Shown here piece after piece: positions 45,259 through 55,159 of a stretch of DNA of 64,000 nucleotides. Made by a program: the position numbers and the translations under genes. The notes beneath the pieces are model-generated. The model did no database searches, was not told the DNA's origin, and saw only the letters and a list, made by a program, of their open reading frames with translations. Each line of letters opens with the position of its first letter. The first letter of the stretch is position 1. The stretch comes from Oscillospiraceae bacterium (GTDB lineage: Bacteria; Bacillota; Clostridia; Oscillospirales; Oscillospiraceae): positions 1-64,000 of the forward strand of contig SVKX01000003.1 in NCBI GenBank assembly GCA_015068225.1, given 5' to 3'.

Positions 45259-48084
45259 ATGATCGGTTTTATTTGGCAAAAGATCAGGAGCAAAAAGTGG
45301 ATGGCGGTCTGCTTGCTCCTGGGAAATCTTCTGATGATAGCCATCGCGTCTGCCGCGCCCATGTATGCGGATGCCGCTATGCAGCGCACCCTGATGCAGG
45401 ATCTGGGCAATTATTACACCCAAACCAATCGCGATCCCGGTACTGTGATCCTGCCAAACGACAACAGGATCACCAAATCCAAGGATTATGATAAGATCGA
45501 GTATAGCCAGGCGCTGTTTGATGAGATGATACAGGAGCTGGATATACCGGTTTTGCAAAAAGTCACCCATTATGTCAGATCCGGCATCCGTGCCAACCAT
45601 GCACTGCAGACCGATCAGGAAAACAAGGTCGCAGTCAAACTGGCAACCTATTCAGACATGGAGGAACATATCCAAATCGTCAAAGGAGAAATGTGTTCTT
45701 CAGAAATTACCGGCCGCACTATCGATGTGATCGTCAGCAGAAGGACCTTTATGGAGCAGAAGCTGATGCTGGGTGAGGAGCTGGAGCTGACCGGACTGAA
45801 GAATGCTTTGGGGGAGCCCTACCGGATCCGGATTACAGGTATTTTCGAAAACAGCGAGGAACGGGATCCTTATTGGATCAATTCTCCCTCTGCGCTGATT
45901 GATGTGTTTTTTGTTGAGGAATCCCTATTTCATGAACTGTTCTTCAATGAAAACCGGATCGAGGACGGTATCAATATCGACCGGTATGCTATTTTGGATT
46001 ATACCCAGATGAAGGGCGGACAGGTGGAACGGTATCTGGGCACGCTGGAAGAATACCGACACACCTTTGAAGAAATGGGCCAGAAGGAAGTAAAGGCCTA
46101 TTTTGAGGATACATTTACCGGCTTTTTGCCTCAGGCGCAGAAAACCGGCACCACCATCTGGGTCCTGCTGGTTCCCATTTTTGTGCTGCTGGCGGTGTTT
46201 ATCTTTATGGTATCCCGCCAGATGCTGGAGATGGAACAAAACGAGATATCCATCTATAAAAGCAGAGGCGCAAGCAAGGGACAGATCCTGCGTATTTATC
46301 TGTTGCAGTCGGTGTGCATTTCTATTTTCAGCTTTGTGCTGGGCGTGCCCCTGGGAATGCTCCTGTGCAGGGTGCTGGGATCGTCTGATTCCTTCCTGGA
46401 GTTTGTAAAACGCACGGCAATGTCGGTGGAAATAGGGCCTAAGGTGTTTTTGATCGCCGGCATGGCGGCAGTTTTTTCGGTTTGCACCATGGTGCTTCCT
46501 GTTTTTAAGTTTGCCGGTATCGATATTGTCACCCATAAGCGCCAGAAGAGCCGCAAAAACAAAAGCCCCTTATGGCAGCGGCTGTTTCTGGATGTGGTGA
46601 TTCTGGGTTTCGCGGTTTACGGCCTGTGGCAGTACAACGGGCAAAAGGAGTTTCTGGCCCAGCAGGTGCGTCAGGGCGCATCTCTGGATCCTCTGCTGTA
46701 CTTATGCTCGTCGCTGTTTATGATCGGTCTGGGACTTGTGATCCTTCGCCTGTTCCCGTGGATCGTCCGGGTCGTTTTCTGGATCGGGAAAAAACTCTGG
46801 CCGCCGTCGCTCTATGCCTCCTTTTTGCACATTATCCGCACAAAAAGCAATCAGGGCTTCCTTATGGTGTTTCTGATCCTGACGGTAGCCATGGGAATCT
46901 ATAATTCTCAGGCTGCGGCGACCATCAACACAAACGCGCAGGAACAGATCCGGTACATGGCCGGTGCGGATATGGTGGTCCAGGAGGTGTGGAGAAAGAC
47001 CGGAGGACCGTCTCTGGAATCCCCAGATGGGGATCCCGGAATGATAAGCGGAACTTATATTGAGCCGGATTTCGGCAAATACCTTACCATGGAGGGCGTT
47101 CGCAGCGCTACCCGGGTATTTGTAAACAATCAGGCAGCTGTGTATGCAGACTCCGGAAGAATTGGAAACGTGATGCTGATGGGCATTCATACCAAGGAAT
47201 TTGGCGAGACTGCCTGGTTTAAGGAAGCGCTGCTGCCAAGTCACTATCACGAATACCTGAATGCCATGTCTCAAAATGCCAAGGCAATTCTGGTATCCTC
47301 CAATTTCCGGGATATTTACGGCTATCGGGTGGGCGATGTGATGAAATACTATGACGCCCAGAAAAACGCCATGGAAGGCATTATATACGGCTTTGTGGAT
47401 TATTGGCCTGCTTACGCGCCGGTGATCGCTACCCAGGGCTCCGATGGAATATACAATGAGCGGGATAACTTCCTGGTGATCGCCCATTTGTCCCAGCTGC
47501 AGTCTGTTTGCGGCGTTATGCCCTATCAGGTGTGGATCAAAACCGATGGATCCACCCAGTTCCTGTATGACTATGCAAAAGAATCGGGCACAAAATACAC
47601 CCTGTTCCGGGATGCCTCGGCAGAGCTGATCGCGGTGAAAAACGCGGCGGTGTTTCAGAGCACAAACGGCATTCTGACTGTGGGCTTTATCTGCATTTTG
47701 GTGATGTGCTCCGTGGGCTTTTTGATCTACTGGATATCCTCCATCCGCGCCAGAACGCTGCAATTTGGCATCTTCCGGGCAATGGGAATGTCCATGAGAG
47801 AGATCATCACCATGCTGATCAATGAGCAGATCTTCGTTACAGGAGTTTCTGTGGGAGCAGGTATTTTTGTGGGAGTCATAACTTCCCGATTCTTTGTCCC
47901 GCTGATCCAGATTGCTTACTCCTCGGCGGATCAGGTGCTTCCGCTGGAGGTGATCAGCCGGGGTGAGGATTATGCACGGCTGTTTGTTGTCATCGGTTCT
48001 GTTATGCTGATATGCATGCTTGTGCTCGGCGTTCTGATCGCAAGAACCAAGATCACCCAGGCGCTGAAGTTGGGGGAGGACTAA
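45259..48084 (+). CDS. Large FtsX-type ABC transporter permease
   Basis: Protein of 941 aa with two FtsX-like halves. About ten membrane helices: one at 15-35, then outside domain (about 40-290), helices near 295-320, 350-375, 395-420, 440-460, 470-510 and 535-555, a second large outside domain (about 560-800), and three more helices (about 805-825, 855-885, 910-935). This fits the mechanotransmission (type VII, MacB-like) class, which moves substrates or signals outside the membrane rather than through it. Served by the two following ATPases and, presumably, the three adaptors. Confidence 0.87.
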   Translation: MIGFIWQKIRSKKWMAVCLLLGNLLMIAIASAAPMYADAAMQRTLMQDLGNYYTQTNRDPGTVILPNDNRITKSKDYDKIEYSQALFDEMIQELDIPVLQKVTHYVRSGIRANHALQTDQENKVAVKLATYSDMEEHIQIVKGEMCSSEITGRTIDVIVSRRTFMEQKLMLGEELELTGLKNALGEPYRIRITGIFENSEERDPYWINSPSALIDVFFVEESLFHELFFNENRIEDGINIDRYAILDYTQMKGGQVERYLGTLEEYRHTFEEMGQKEVKAYFEDTFTGFLPQAQKTGTTIWVLLVPIFVLLAVFIFMVSRQMLEMEQNEISIYKSRGASKGQILRIYLLQSVCISIFSFVLGVPLGMLLCRVLGSSDSFLEFVKRTAMSVEIGPKVFLIAGMAAVFSVCTMVLPVFKFAGIDIVTHKRQKSRKNKSPLWQRLFLDVVILGFAVYGLWQYNGQKEFLAQQVRQGASLDPLLYLCSSLFMIGLGLVILRLFPWIVRVVFWIGKKLWPPSLYASFLHIIRTKSNQGFLMVFLILTVAMGIYNSQAAATINTNAQEQIRYMAGADMVVQEVWRKTGGPSLESPDGDPGMISGTYIEPDFGKYLTMEGVRSATRVFVNNQAAVYADSGRIGNVMLMGIHTKEFGETAWFKEALLPSHYHEYLNAMSQNAKAILVSSNFRDIYGYRVGDVMKYYDAQKNAMEGIIYGFVDYWPAYAPVIATQGSDGIYNERDNFLVIAHLSQLQSVCGVMPYQVWIKTDGSTQFLYDYAKESGTKYTLFRDASAELIAVKNAAVFQSTNGILTVGFICILVMCSVGFLIYWISSIRARTLQFGIFRAMGMSMREIITMLINEQIFVTGVSVGAGIFVGVITSRFFVPLIQIAYSSADQVLPLEVISRGEDYARLFVVIGSVMLICMLVLGVLIARTKITQALKLGED

Positions 48085-48085
48085 T

Positions 48086-48751
48086 ATGATTACAGCAAAA
48101 GGTGTAAAAAGAGCCTTTCCCGTGGCAGGTGGCGACACATTTTGGGCCCTGAAAGGGGTGGACATGCATGTGGAGAAAGGCCAGCTTGCCATTCTCAAGG
48201 GAAGATCCGGCTCCGGTAAGACCACGCTTATGAATATTCTAAGTGCGCTGGATTATCCTACCCAGGGCGATGTGTTTTTTCACGGAGAGAATCTTGCCGA
48301 AATGGGGGAGAAGGCCCGGAATCGATTCCGCCGGGAAAAGGTGGGCTTTGTATTTCAGTCCGTTGCGCTGATCCCTATGCTTACGGCCCTGGAGAATGTG
48401 GAGTTTGCACTGCGCATGGCGGGGTACAAGGGAAACCGGAGAAAGCGTGCGCTGGAGTGCCTGAAAATGGTGAATCTGGGAAACCGCAGCCACCATATGC
48501 CCCAGGAGATGTCCGGCGGCGAGCAGCAGAGAGTTGCCATTGCCAGGGCCATTGCCCACCGGCCGGAGATCATTTTTGCGGACGAACCTACAGCGGAGCT
48601 GGACACCAATACAGGCCTTCAGGTGGTGAAGATATTTAAGGATTTGTGCGCCCGGGAAGGGGTAACCATTATCATGACCACCCATGACACAGGCCTGATG
48701 GAGATCGGCGATGTGGTATTTCAGCTGGAGGACGGTGAGTTTGTTGAGTGA
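48086..48751 (+). CDS. ABC transporter ATP-binding protein (MacB/LolD type)
   Basis: Complete ATPase of 221 aa: Walker A GRSGSGKTT (about 39-47), Q-loop in VFQSVALIP, signature MSGGEQQRVA, Walker B IIFADEPTAELD, H-loop TTHD. Length and sequence match LolD/MacB-type nucleotide-binding domains for FtsX permeases. Starts one base after the permease stop and overlaps the next ATPase gene by 11 bases. Confidence 0.93.
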   Translation: MITAKGVKRAFPVAGGDTFWALKGVDMHVEKGQLAILKGRSGSGKTTLMNILSALDYPTQGDVFFHGENLAEMGEKARNRFRREKVGFVFQSVALIPMLTALENVEFALRMAGYKGNRRKRALECLKMVNLGNRSHHMPQEMSGGEQQRVAIARAIAHRPEIIFADEPTAELDTNTGLQVVKIFKDLCAREGVTIIMTTHDTGLMEIGDVVFQLEDGEFVE

Positions 48752-49625
48752 GGATATCATCGTTTGTGAGGACCTTGTAAAGATTTATAAAACAAAGGAT
48801 CTGGAGGTTCTGGCGCTTCAGGGTCTGGAGCTCAGCGTTGCCAAAGGTGAACTGATGGCCATCATCGGAAACAGCGGAAGCGGAAAATCCACGTTTCTGA
48901 ACATGATCGGTGGATTGGACCGCCCTTCCGCAGGAAAGCTGACGGTTGACGGGAAGGACCTGTTCAAGCTAAGCCCTCAGGAGCTGGTGGAGTACAAAAG
49001 AAGCACGGTGGGATTTGTCTGGCAGAATAACGCGAGAAATCTGGTACCATATCTTACCGCCATTCAGAATATTCAGCTGCCCATGCTGTTTGGCGATGGG
49101 CGCAAGCGCAGGGAGCGGGCGCTGGAATTGCTGGAGCTGGTGGGAATGTCGGGGAAAAAGAACCACCGCCTTGACCAGCTGTCCGGCGGTGAGCAGCAGC
49201 GGATCGCTATTGCCATCGCGCTGGCAAATAACCCGAAGATCCTGCTGGCGGACGAACCAACCGGATCGGTGGATGTAAAGACCGGCAACTACCTGCTGGA
49301 TGTTTTCCGGGAGCTGAACAAAAATATGGGTTTGACGATTGTGATCGTCACCCATGATCGGATGCTGGCAAAAAAGGTAAACCGGGTGGTGGCCATCCGG
49401 GACGGCAAGACCAGCAGCGAAATGGTCATGAAGCAGAGCTATAAAGACCGTCTGGACGCCATTGAAATGTACGATGAGGTACATAATGAATACGCTGTGC
49501 TGGATAAGGCGGGGCGTGTTCAGATCCCAAGAGAGCTTCTGGATCAGATCCATGTAACGGGAAACCGGGTCAGTCTGGAGCTGGTGGATGGGAAGATCAT
49601 TGTTGGTGCGCCGGAGGAATCGTAA
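48741..49625 (+). CDS. ABC transporter ATP-binding protein with C-terminal AbrB-like tail
   Basis: Protein of about 294 aa. TTG 48741 is chosen nine bases after GGAGG; TTG 48744 or GTG 48735 are possible. ATPase core: Walker A GNSGSGKST, signature LSGGEQQRIA, Walker B ILLADEPTGSVD, H-loop VTHD. Beyond the ATPase, residues about 254-294 (LDKAGRVQIPRELLDQ, then V-S-L-E-L-V-D-G-K-I-I-V) look like an AbrB/MazE swapped hairpin, normally a DNA-binding or dimerisation fold. Together with the preceding ATPase it could form a heterodimer under the permease. Confidence 0.88.
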   Translation: MLSEDIIVCEDLVKIYKTKDLEVLALQGLELSVAKGELMAIIGNSGSGKSTFLNMIGGLDRPSAGKLTVDGKDLFKLSPQELVEYKRSTVGFVWQNNARNLVPYLTAIQNIQLPMLFGDGRKRRERALELLELVGMSGKKNHRLDQLSGGEQQRIAIAIALANNPKILLADEPTGSVDVKTGNYLLDVFRELNKNMGLTIVIVTHDRMLAKKVNRVVAIRDGKTSSEMVMKQSYKDRLDAIEMYDEVHNEYAVLDKAGRVQIPRELLDQIHVTGNRVSLELVDGKIIVGAPEES

Positions 49626-49626
49626 A

Positions 49627-49662
49627 AAGAAAATCGGCTGTGTCCCATGGGCACAGCCGATT
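49627..49662 (-). terminator. Terminator between convergent genes
   Basis: Eleven-bp stem AATCGGCTGTG / CACAGCCGATT with the T-rich tail on the minus strand, so it ends the DUF2207-like gene; it also bounds the export operon. Confidence 0.8.
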
Positions 49663-49666
49663 AAAA

Positions 49667-51346
49667 TTATCTTCCCAGTATTTTGTCGATCAAGTGGGTC
49701 TTCTGTCGTTCATCCAGAGCTGCTACCGTATCCCGCAGGAGCTGATTCCACTCTCTGGCGGTCAGGTGACCGTCCATGCCGGTGGTCAGATAGGTGCATT
49801 CCGGAAGCTGCAAATTGCCCATTTGCCGGGCAAAGGTCCGATCCACGCCCAGCGCCATCGCATAGGGAGCAAGATTGTAGTAGTAATCCGGATTGGTGCT
49901 GAGGATCCGCCGGAGCTCATCTCTGGATACGGATCTTAAATGCCGCCGCAGGCCAAGGATCTCAGCCATGGATTGCCGGCCCAGTTCGCTTCTTCGTCCG
50001 CCGTAGGCGGCAGCGAAGCCCGCCAGCCACTGGCAGATCAGGGCAAACACCGCAACGCCCCACTCGTCGGCCCATATCCCAAGGGCCAGCCAGACCACAC
50101 TGCAGGCCAGGGCGGTGTATAGCCGCTGCTTCTGCCGCAGGTGTACCACGCCGGCGGCGGACTGGATCTGCCAGGAGGCCACCGCGGTACAGATACTCAG
50201 CAAAATACCCAGGAGAATCTGCCAGATGGTGTCTGTTGCCATGGCGTAAGCCAGAGAAATGCCACCAAAAATGCCCACACCGGCGGACAAAACCCGGAAA
50301 ATGTTGGGATTTCCCGAACGTTTCAGAAAATAGCGCCCCAGCCCCGGGGTGTGGCGTGCGGCCTTGTAGGAAAGTCTTGCATAGTGGTAGCCGGTGCCGT
50401 CCACAGTTCTGCGCTTGCCGAACAGGGAGCGGAAAAGCCGGTTTTCGTAATCGCTGCGTTCGTTGCCCATGTCCATCCGCTTATGGAGCAGCACGCGACC
50501 GTTGTCGTCCAGCTGGATCAGCAGATAGCCCATTTGCGCCCAGCATACCACCAGCATGGTCAGATCAATGCCCTGTCCGGTCAGACAGCAGCCCAGTTCG
50601 CCGGCAGTAAGTCCCTCCGGCTCGCTGGTCCGGCGGATGCGGCGGGCAGGCAGACTGCGCAGGGTCAAAAACCAGTAGCCAAGAGCCGCGATGGCGAAGA
50701 TGTACATGGCAATATCGTCAGTGCTGAGGCTCCACCTTTTGGAGATGGGCTGGGGGAACAGGGCTTCCGAAACAGCAAGGGTCATGGTCAGGGATTCGTG
50801 GTCATTCAGCCCCTGGGTGAATGTGCCGCTGATGGTGTTGCCAAGGATCTGTAGATCAATCAGAGAATCTACGCCCTCCTGATGATAGGTGCTGAGGAAA
50901 GTGGGCGCAGCCTCCGGCTCGCCGGGCAGCGTAATGGAGAAATCCATGGCGCTGATGGGATAGTCAAAACCGGAAAGCAGGTCCAGTGTAAGAGAAAGCT
51001 GTCCCTTTTTGTCAGCCTTGATGGCGTCGGGCAGGGAATAATGGATGGAGAAGGTATAGGTGCCAGGGGCCTGGACACCGCCACCAAGGTTTACATAACG
51101 CAAATTATCAGCCAGTTGGGTACGGGCGATGCCTCCGTTAAGGGAAATGTCTTTGGCGTTTCCGGGCAGAGGATACATGAGAGAAGCGGGCACATCGTCC
51201 AGCTTCAGCTGTAATGTAACGGTTACCTGACAGGTGCCATCGGAAGCTACGATCGTACCGGTTTGCAGCTGGGATACCGTGCCTGCGGCGGATACCCCTG
51301 TGACCAGAAGCAGACAGCAAAGCAATCCAATTATTATGCGTCGCAC
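49667..51346 (-). CDS. Predicted membrane protein, DUF2207-like
   Basis: Protein of 559 aa; GTG start with GGAGGTG upstream. Signal peptide (1-20, cut near VSAAG), an outside beta-rich domain (about 21-210), a membrane helix (about 215-235), a cytoplasmic part with a winged-helix-like segment (LTAGELGCCLTGQGIDLTML) and further helices around 345-430. The order resembles DUF2207 proteins of unknown function. It stands alone between the export and purine operons. Family assignment is by pattern only. Confidence 0.6.
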   Translation of the reverse strand: MRRIIIGLLCCLLLVTGVSAAGTVSQLQTGTIVASDGTCQVTVTLQLKLDDVPASLMYPLPGNAKDISLNGGIARTQLADNLRYVNLGGGVQAPGTYTFSIHYSLPDAIKADKKGQLSLTLDLLSGFDYPISAMDFSITLPGEPEAAPTFLSTYHQEGVDSLIDLQILGNTISGTFTQGLNDHESLTMTLAVSEALFPQPISKRWSLSTDDIAMYIFAIAALGYWFLTLRSLPARRIRRTSEPEGLTAGELGCCLTGQGIDLTMLVVCWAQMGYLLIQLDDNGRVLLHKRMDMGNERSDYENRLFRSLFGKRRTVDGTGYHYARLSYKAARHTPGLGRYFLKRSGNPNIFRVLSAGVGIFGGISLAYAMATDTIWQILLGILLSICTAVASWQIQSAAGVVHLRQKQRLYTALACSVVWLALGIWADEWGVAVFALICQWLAGFAAAYGGRRSELGRQSMAEILGLRRHLRSVSRDELRRILSTNPDYYYNLAPYAMALGVDRTFARQMGNLQLPECTYLTTGMDGHLTAREWNQLLRDTVAALDERQKTHLIDKILGR

Positions 51347-51419
51347 AGAGGCACCTCCTGACTTTACATAATTTCCAGAATACCATTTTACCATGGTAAA
51401 AGGCAAAAAGCAAGCATAA

Positions 51420-51450
51420 GAAAAGCCGCCCGAGGGACTCTCGGGCGGCT
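51420..51450 (-). terminator. Terminator of the purine operon
   Basis: Eleven-bp stem AGCCGCCCGAG / CTCGGGCGGCT, five-base loop, T-rich tail on the minus strand, six bases after the purL stop. Confidence 0.88.
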
Positions 51451-51456
51451 AGTAAA

Positions 51457-54400
51457 TTATTTGAAATACTTGACAGCGGACTGGAACAGCTTCATGTCAT
51501 ATTCACCGGGAACATTGCGGTACAGACCCTTCTGCCAGCGCTCGCTGTGGCCCATCTTGCCCAGAACTCTGCCGTCGGGGGAGGTGATGCCCTCAATGGC
51601 GAAGAGAGAGCCGTTGGGGTTAAAGGCAGTGTCCATGGTGGGCTCGCCGTTCAGGTCCACATACTGGGTGGCGATCTGACCGTTTGCAGCCAGCTGCATT
51701 GCCAGCTCCTTGCTTGCGAAGAACCGGCCCTCACCGTGGGAGATGGGAACATTGTAGATCTGGCCTACCTCAGTGCCGGCCAGCCACGGACTCTTGTTGG
51801 TGCAGATCCGGGTGCGGACAATGCTGGACTGGTGGCGGGCGATGGTGTTGTAAGTCAGGGTGGGGCAGTTATCGTCGGTGTCCACGATCTTGCCGAAGGG
51901 CACAAGACCCAGCTTGATCAGCGCCTGGAAGCCGTTGCAGATACCCAGCATCAGACCGTCCCGATCCTCCAGCAGGCGGGTTACCTGCTCCTTAATGGCA
52001 GGATTGCGGAAGAAAGCGGTGATAAACTTGGCGCTGCCGTCGGGCTCGTCGCCGCCGGAGAAGCCGCCGGGGATGAATACGATCTGGCTCTGGGCGATCT
52101 TTTCTGCAAAAGCGTCTACACTGCGGGTAACATCCTCGGCGCTGAGGTTGCGCACCACGAAAACTTCCGGATCTGCGCCGGCAGCCTCCATGGCCCGGGC
52201 GGAATCGAATTCGCAGTTGGTGCCGGGGAATACGGGGATCAGCACCTTGGGCTTGGCAGTTTTCACAGCAGGAGCTGCGGTGCAGCCACCGGTGTATCCA
52301 AATACGGGCAGCGCTTCCTCGGTTTCCGCGGCCTTAGTGGGATATACCTTTTCCAGTGTGGCTTCGTTCAGTGCCAGCAGCTCGGCGATCTCTGCCCGGT
52401 CACCGCTCAGGTCAATGACAGGCTCCTCAGTAGTCCAGCCAATCTTCACAGCGCCGGGAACATTTACTTCCTCACAGAGCTCTGCCACCAGAACGCCGCA
52501 GCGCTTCTGATGCCACAGACCCTCCAGACCTTCGCAGCCGATAAAGCCGATGTTGTTACCGAAGGACATCTTCATGACCGCTTCGCCCATGCCGTATTCC
52601 ACAGCCCATGCGGCCTTGATCTTGCCTGCCATATGCAGAGCATAGAACTGCTCCCATGCGGCCTTGCGGCTGTCGGCGGTGGGCTCGGTGGGGCCAAAGA
52701 CGTAAACAGGATGATCTGCTTCCTTGAATTCGGGAGTCAGCACCTCGTTCTGGTCAATGGGGGCAATGGCAAAGGAGATCAGCGTGGGGGGTACATCATA
52801 ATCCAGGAAAGTACCGGACATGGAGTCCTTGCCACCGATAGCGGCAGCACCCAGCTCCAGCTGGGCATCCAGCGCGCCAAGAAGAGCGGCAAAGGGCTTG
52901 CCCCAGCGCTCCGGCTCGGTGCGCAGCTTCTCGAAGAATTCCTGCAGGGACAGATACGCCTTCTTATAGTCCGCACCGGCAGCTACCAGCTTCGCAACAG
53001 AGCTGTAAATGGCGGCGTGAGCGCCGGTATAGGGATCCATGCTCATGTGGTCAGGATCCATGGCGTAGGCAAAGACGCTGGCCTGATCGGTCACCTGACC
53101 GGGCAGCACAGGCAGGGTCGCCACCATGGACTGGGCGGGGGTGCGCTGTGTTTTGCCGCCAAAGGGCATCAGCACAGAGCCGGTGCCGATAGAGCCGTCA
53201 AACCGCTCTACCAGACCTCTGCGGCTGGCGGTGTTCAGGTCGGCAGCCATTTCCCGCAGGGAGCCATAAAGGGCATCGCTGAGGGCGGACAGATCCTTCT
53301 TGGCGATGGAAACCCGTGCATGCTTGCTGGCACCGTTGGTGTCCAGGAAGGCGCGGGAGAGGTTAGCGATCTTCACGCCCTTCCAGCACATGACCATCCG
53401 GGCCTCCTCGGTGACCACGGCCACCCGATAGGCTTCCAGATTTTCCGCCTGTGCATAGGCGATAAAGGTGTCGGCATCCTCAGCAGCGACCACCACAGCC
53501 ATACGCTCCTGGGATTCGGAAATGGCGATCTCGGTGCCGTCCAGACCGTCGTACTTCTTGCGGACAGCGTCCAGATCGATCTGCAGACCGTCAGCCAGCT
53601 CGCCGATGGCGACGGAAACGCCGCCTGCGCCGAAGTCATTGCAGCGCTTGATCAGACGGGTGACCTTGGGGTCACGGAACAGCCGCTGGATCTTCCGCTC
53701 CTCGGGGGCGTTACCCTTCTGGACCTCGGAAGCCATGGTAGTCAGGGACTTCATATTGTGGCTCTTGGAGGAGCCGGTAGCACCGCCAATGCCGTCACGG
53801 CCGGTACGGCCGCCCAGCAGAACAACCACATCACCGGGGGCGGGGCGCTCCCGACGGACATTGTAAGCAGGGGCAGCACCTACCACAGCACCGCATTCCA
53901 GGCGCTTGGCAACAAAACCGTCGTGGTAGATTTCCGCGACATGACCGGTGGCAAGACCGATCTGGTTGCCGTAAGAGGAGTAGCCGGCAGCGGCAGTCTG
54001 ACAGAGCTTACGCTGGGGCAACTTGCCGGAAAGGGTTTCACTCAAGGATCTGCGGGGATCGGCAGCGCCGGTGACGCGCATAGCCTGATGGACATAGGCA
54101 CGGCCGGAAAGGGGGTCACGGATACAGCCGCCGATACAGGTGGCAGCGCCGCCAAAGGGCTCGATCTCCGTGGGATGGTTGTGGGTCTCGTTCTTGAACA
54201 TGAGCAGCCAGGGCTGGTCCTCGCCGTTGACCTTTGCAGTAACACGGATGGAGCAGGCGTTGATCTCCTCGCTCTCGTCCAGCTCGGGGAGCAGGCCCCG
54301 CTTTTTAAGGCATTTTGCGCCGATGGTGGCCACATCCATCAGAGTCTGGGGACGGGCCGCAGCCTTTTCCTCACCGTAGACCTCGATCCGGGCAGCCAGA

Positions 54401-55143
54401 TACCGCTGATAGGCTGCGGCAACGGCGGGATCTTCGATCTTCACATCGTCAATGATGGTGGAGAAGGTGGTGTGGCGGCAGTGGTCAGACCAATAGGTGT
54501 CCACAACGCGGATCTCGGTGATGGTGGGGTCCCGATGCTCCTCACCGGCAAAATAGTTCTGCAGGAATTTCAGATCGTCCAGATCCATGGCAAGACCCAG
54601 CGTATCCAGCAGGCTGGAGAGCGCTGCCTCATCCATGGTGATGAAGCCATCTACCGTGGCAACACTCTGGGGTAGATTATATTCCACAGCCAGAGTTTCA
54701 GGTGTCTCCAGGGAAGCCTCCCGGCATTCCACAGGGTTGATCACGTGCTTTTTGATGGCAGTGATGTCTGCGTCGCTCAGCGCGCCCTCCAGCACATAGA
54801 CCTTGGCGGAGCGGACGGTGGGACGGTCACACTGACCCAGCAGCTGCACGCACTGGGCAGCGGAGTCTGCCCGCTGGTCAAACTGACCGGGTAGGGGCTC
54901 GACAGCGAAGACTACCTGACCGTCAGGGGCTTCAAAGGTCACGTCATCCACCTGAGGCTCGGAGAACACGGTGGAGACGGCGTAGTCAAACAGCTCTTTG
55001 GTGAGGTTTTCAGCATCATAACGGTTCAGCACCCGCACAGAAGTCAGACCCTTGATCTGCAGAAAGTCCTGCACTTCTTTCAAAAGGCCGGAGGCTTCGT
55101 GGGTATGACCCGCTTTTTTCTCTACATATACACGATATACCAT
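51457..55143 (-). CDS. purL: Phosphoribosylformylglycinamidine synthase, single-chain
   Basis: Fourth step of purine synthesis: FGAR + glutamine + ATP to FGAM. Protein of 1228 aa, the fused type in which PurS-like, synthetase and glutaminase parts are on one chain (unlike Bacillus PurSQL). N-terminal PurS-like region, ATP-binding core with ETHNHPTEIEPFGGAATCIGG, and C-terminal glutaminase with FPGTNCEFDSA and the nucleophile in LGICNGFQ. ATG 55143 follows GGAGGA. Last gene of the operon. Confidence 0.96.
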   Translation of the reverse strand: MVYRVYVEKKAGHTHEASGLLKEVQDFLQIKGLTSVRVLNRYDAENLTKELFDYAVSTVFSEPQVDDVTFEAPDGQVVFAVEPLPGQFDQRADSAAQCVQLLGQCDRPTVRSAKVYVLEGALSDADITAIKKHVINPVECREASLETPETLAVEYNLPQSVATVDGFITMDEAALSSLLDTLGLAMDLDDLKFLQNYFAGEEHRDPTITEIRVVDTYWSDHCRHTTFSTIIDDVKIEDPAVAAAYQRYLAARIEVYGEEKAAARPQTLMDVATIGAKCLKKRGLLPELDESEEINACSIRVTAKVNGEDQPWLLMFKNETHNHPTEIEPFGGAATCIGGCIRDPLSGRAYVHQAMRVTGAADPRRSLSETLSGKLPQRKLCQTAAAGYSSYGNQIGLATGHVAEIYHDGFVAKRLECGAVVGAAPAYNVRRERPAPGDVVVLLGGRTGRDGIGGATGSSKSHNMKSLTTMASEVQKGNAPEERKIQRLFRDPKVTRLIKRCNDFGAGGVSVAIGELADGLQIDLDAVRKKYDGLDGTEIAISESQERMAVVVAAEDADTFIAYAQAENLEAYRVAVVTEEARMVMCWKGVKIANLSRAFLDTNGASKHARVSIAKKDLSALSDALYGSLREMAADLNTASRRGLVERFDGSIGTGSVLMPFGGKTQRTPAQSMVATLPVLPGQVTDQASVFAYAMDPDHMSMDPYTGAHAAIYSSVAKLVAAGADYKKAYLSLQEFFEKLRTEPERWGKPFAALLGALDAQLELGAAAIGGKDSMSGTFLDYDVPPTLISFAIAPIDQNEVLTPEFKEADHPVYVFGPTEPTADSRKAAWEQFYALHMAGKIKAAWAVEYGMGEAVMKMSFGNNIGFIGCEGLEGLWHQKRCGVLVAELCEEVNVPGAVKIGWTTEEPVIDLSGDRAEIAELLALNEATLEKVYPTKAAETEEALPVFGYTGGCTAAPAVKTAKPKVLIPVFPGTNCEFDSARAMEAAGADPEVFVVRNLSAEDVTRSVDAFAEKIAQSQIVFIPGGFSGGDEPDGSAKFITAFFRNPAIKEQVTRLLEDRDGLMLGICNGFQALIKLGLVPFGKIVDTDDNCPTLTYNTIARHQSSIVRTRICTNKSPWLAGTEVGQIYNVPISHGEGRFFASKELAMQLAANGQIATQYVDLNGEPTMDTAFNPNGSLFAIEGITSPDGRVLGKMGHSERWQKGLYRNVPGEYDMKLFQSAVKYFK

Positions 55144-55159
55144 TGGGGATTCCTCCAAT

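Noticed and set aside
51547..54675. Very long plus-strand frame opposite purL
   Set aside because: Artefact of GC-rich third codon positions in purL; composition and lack of motifs argue against a real protein.
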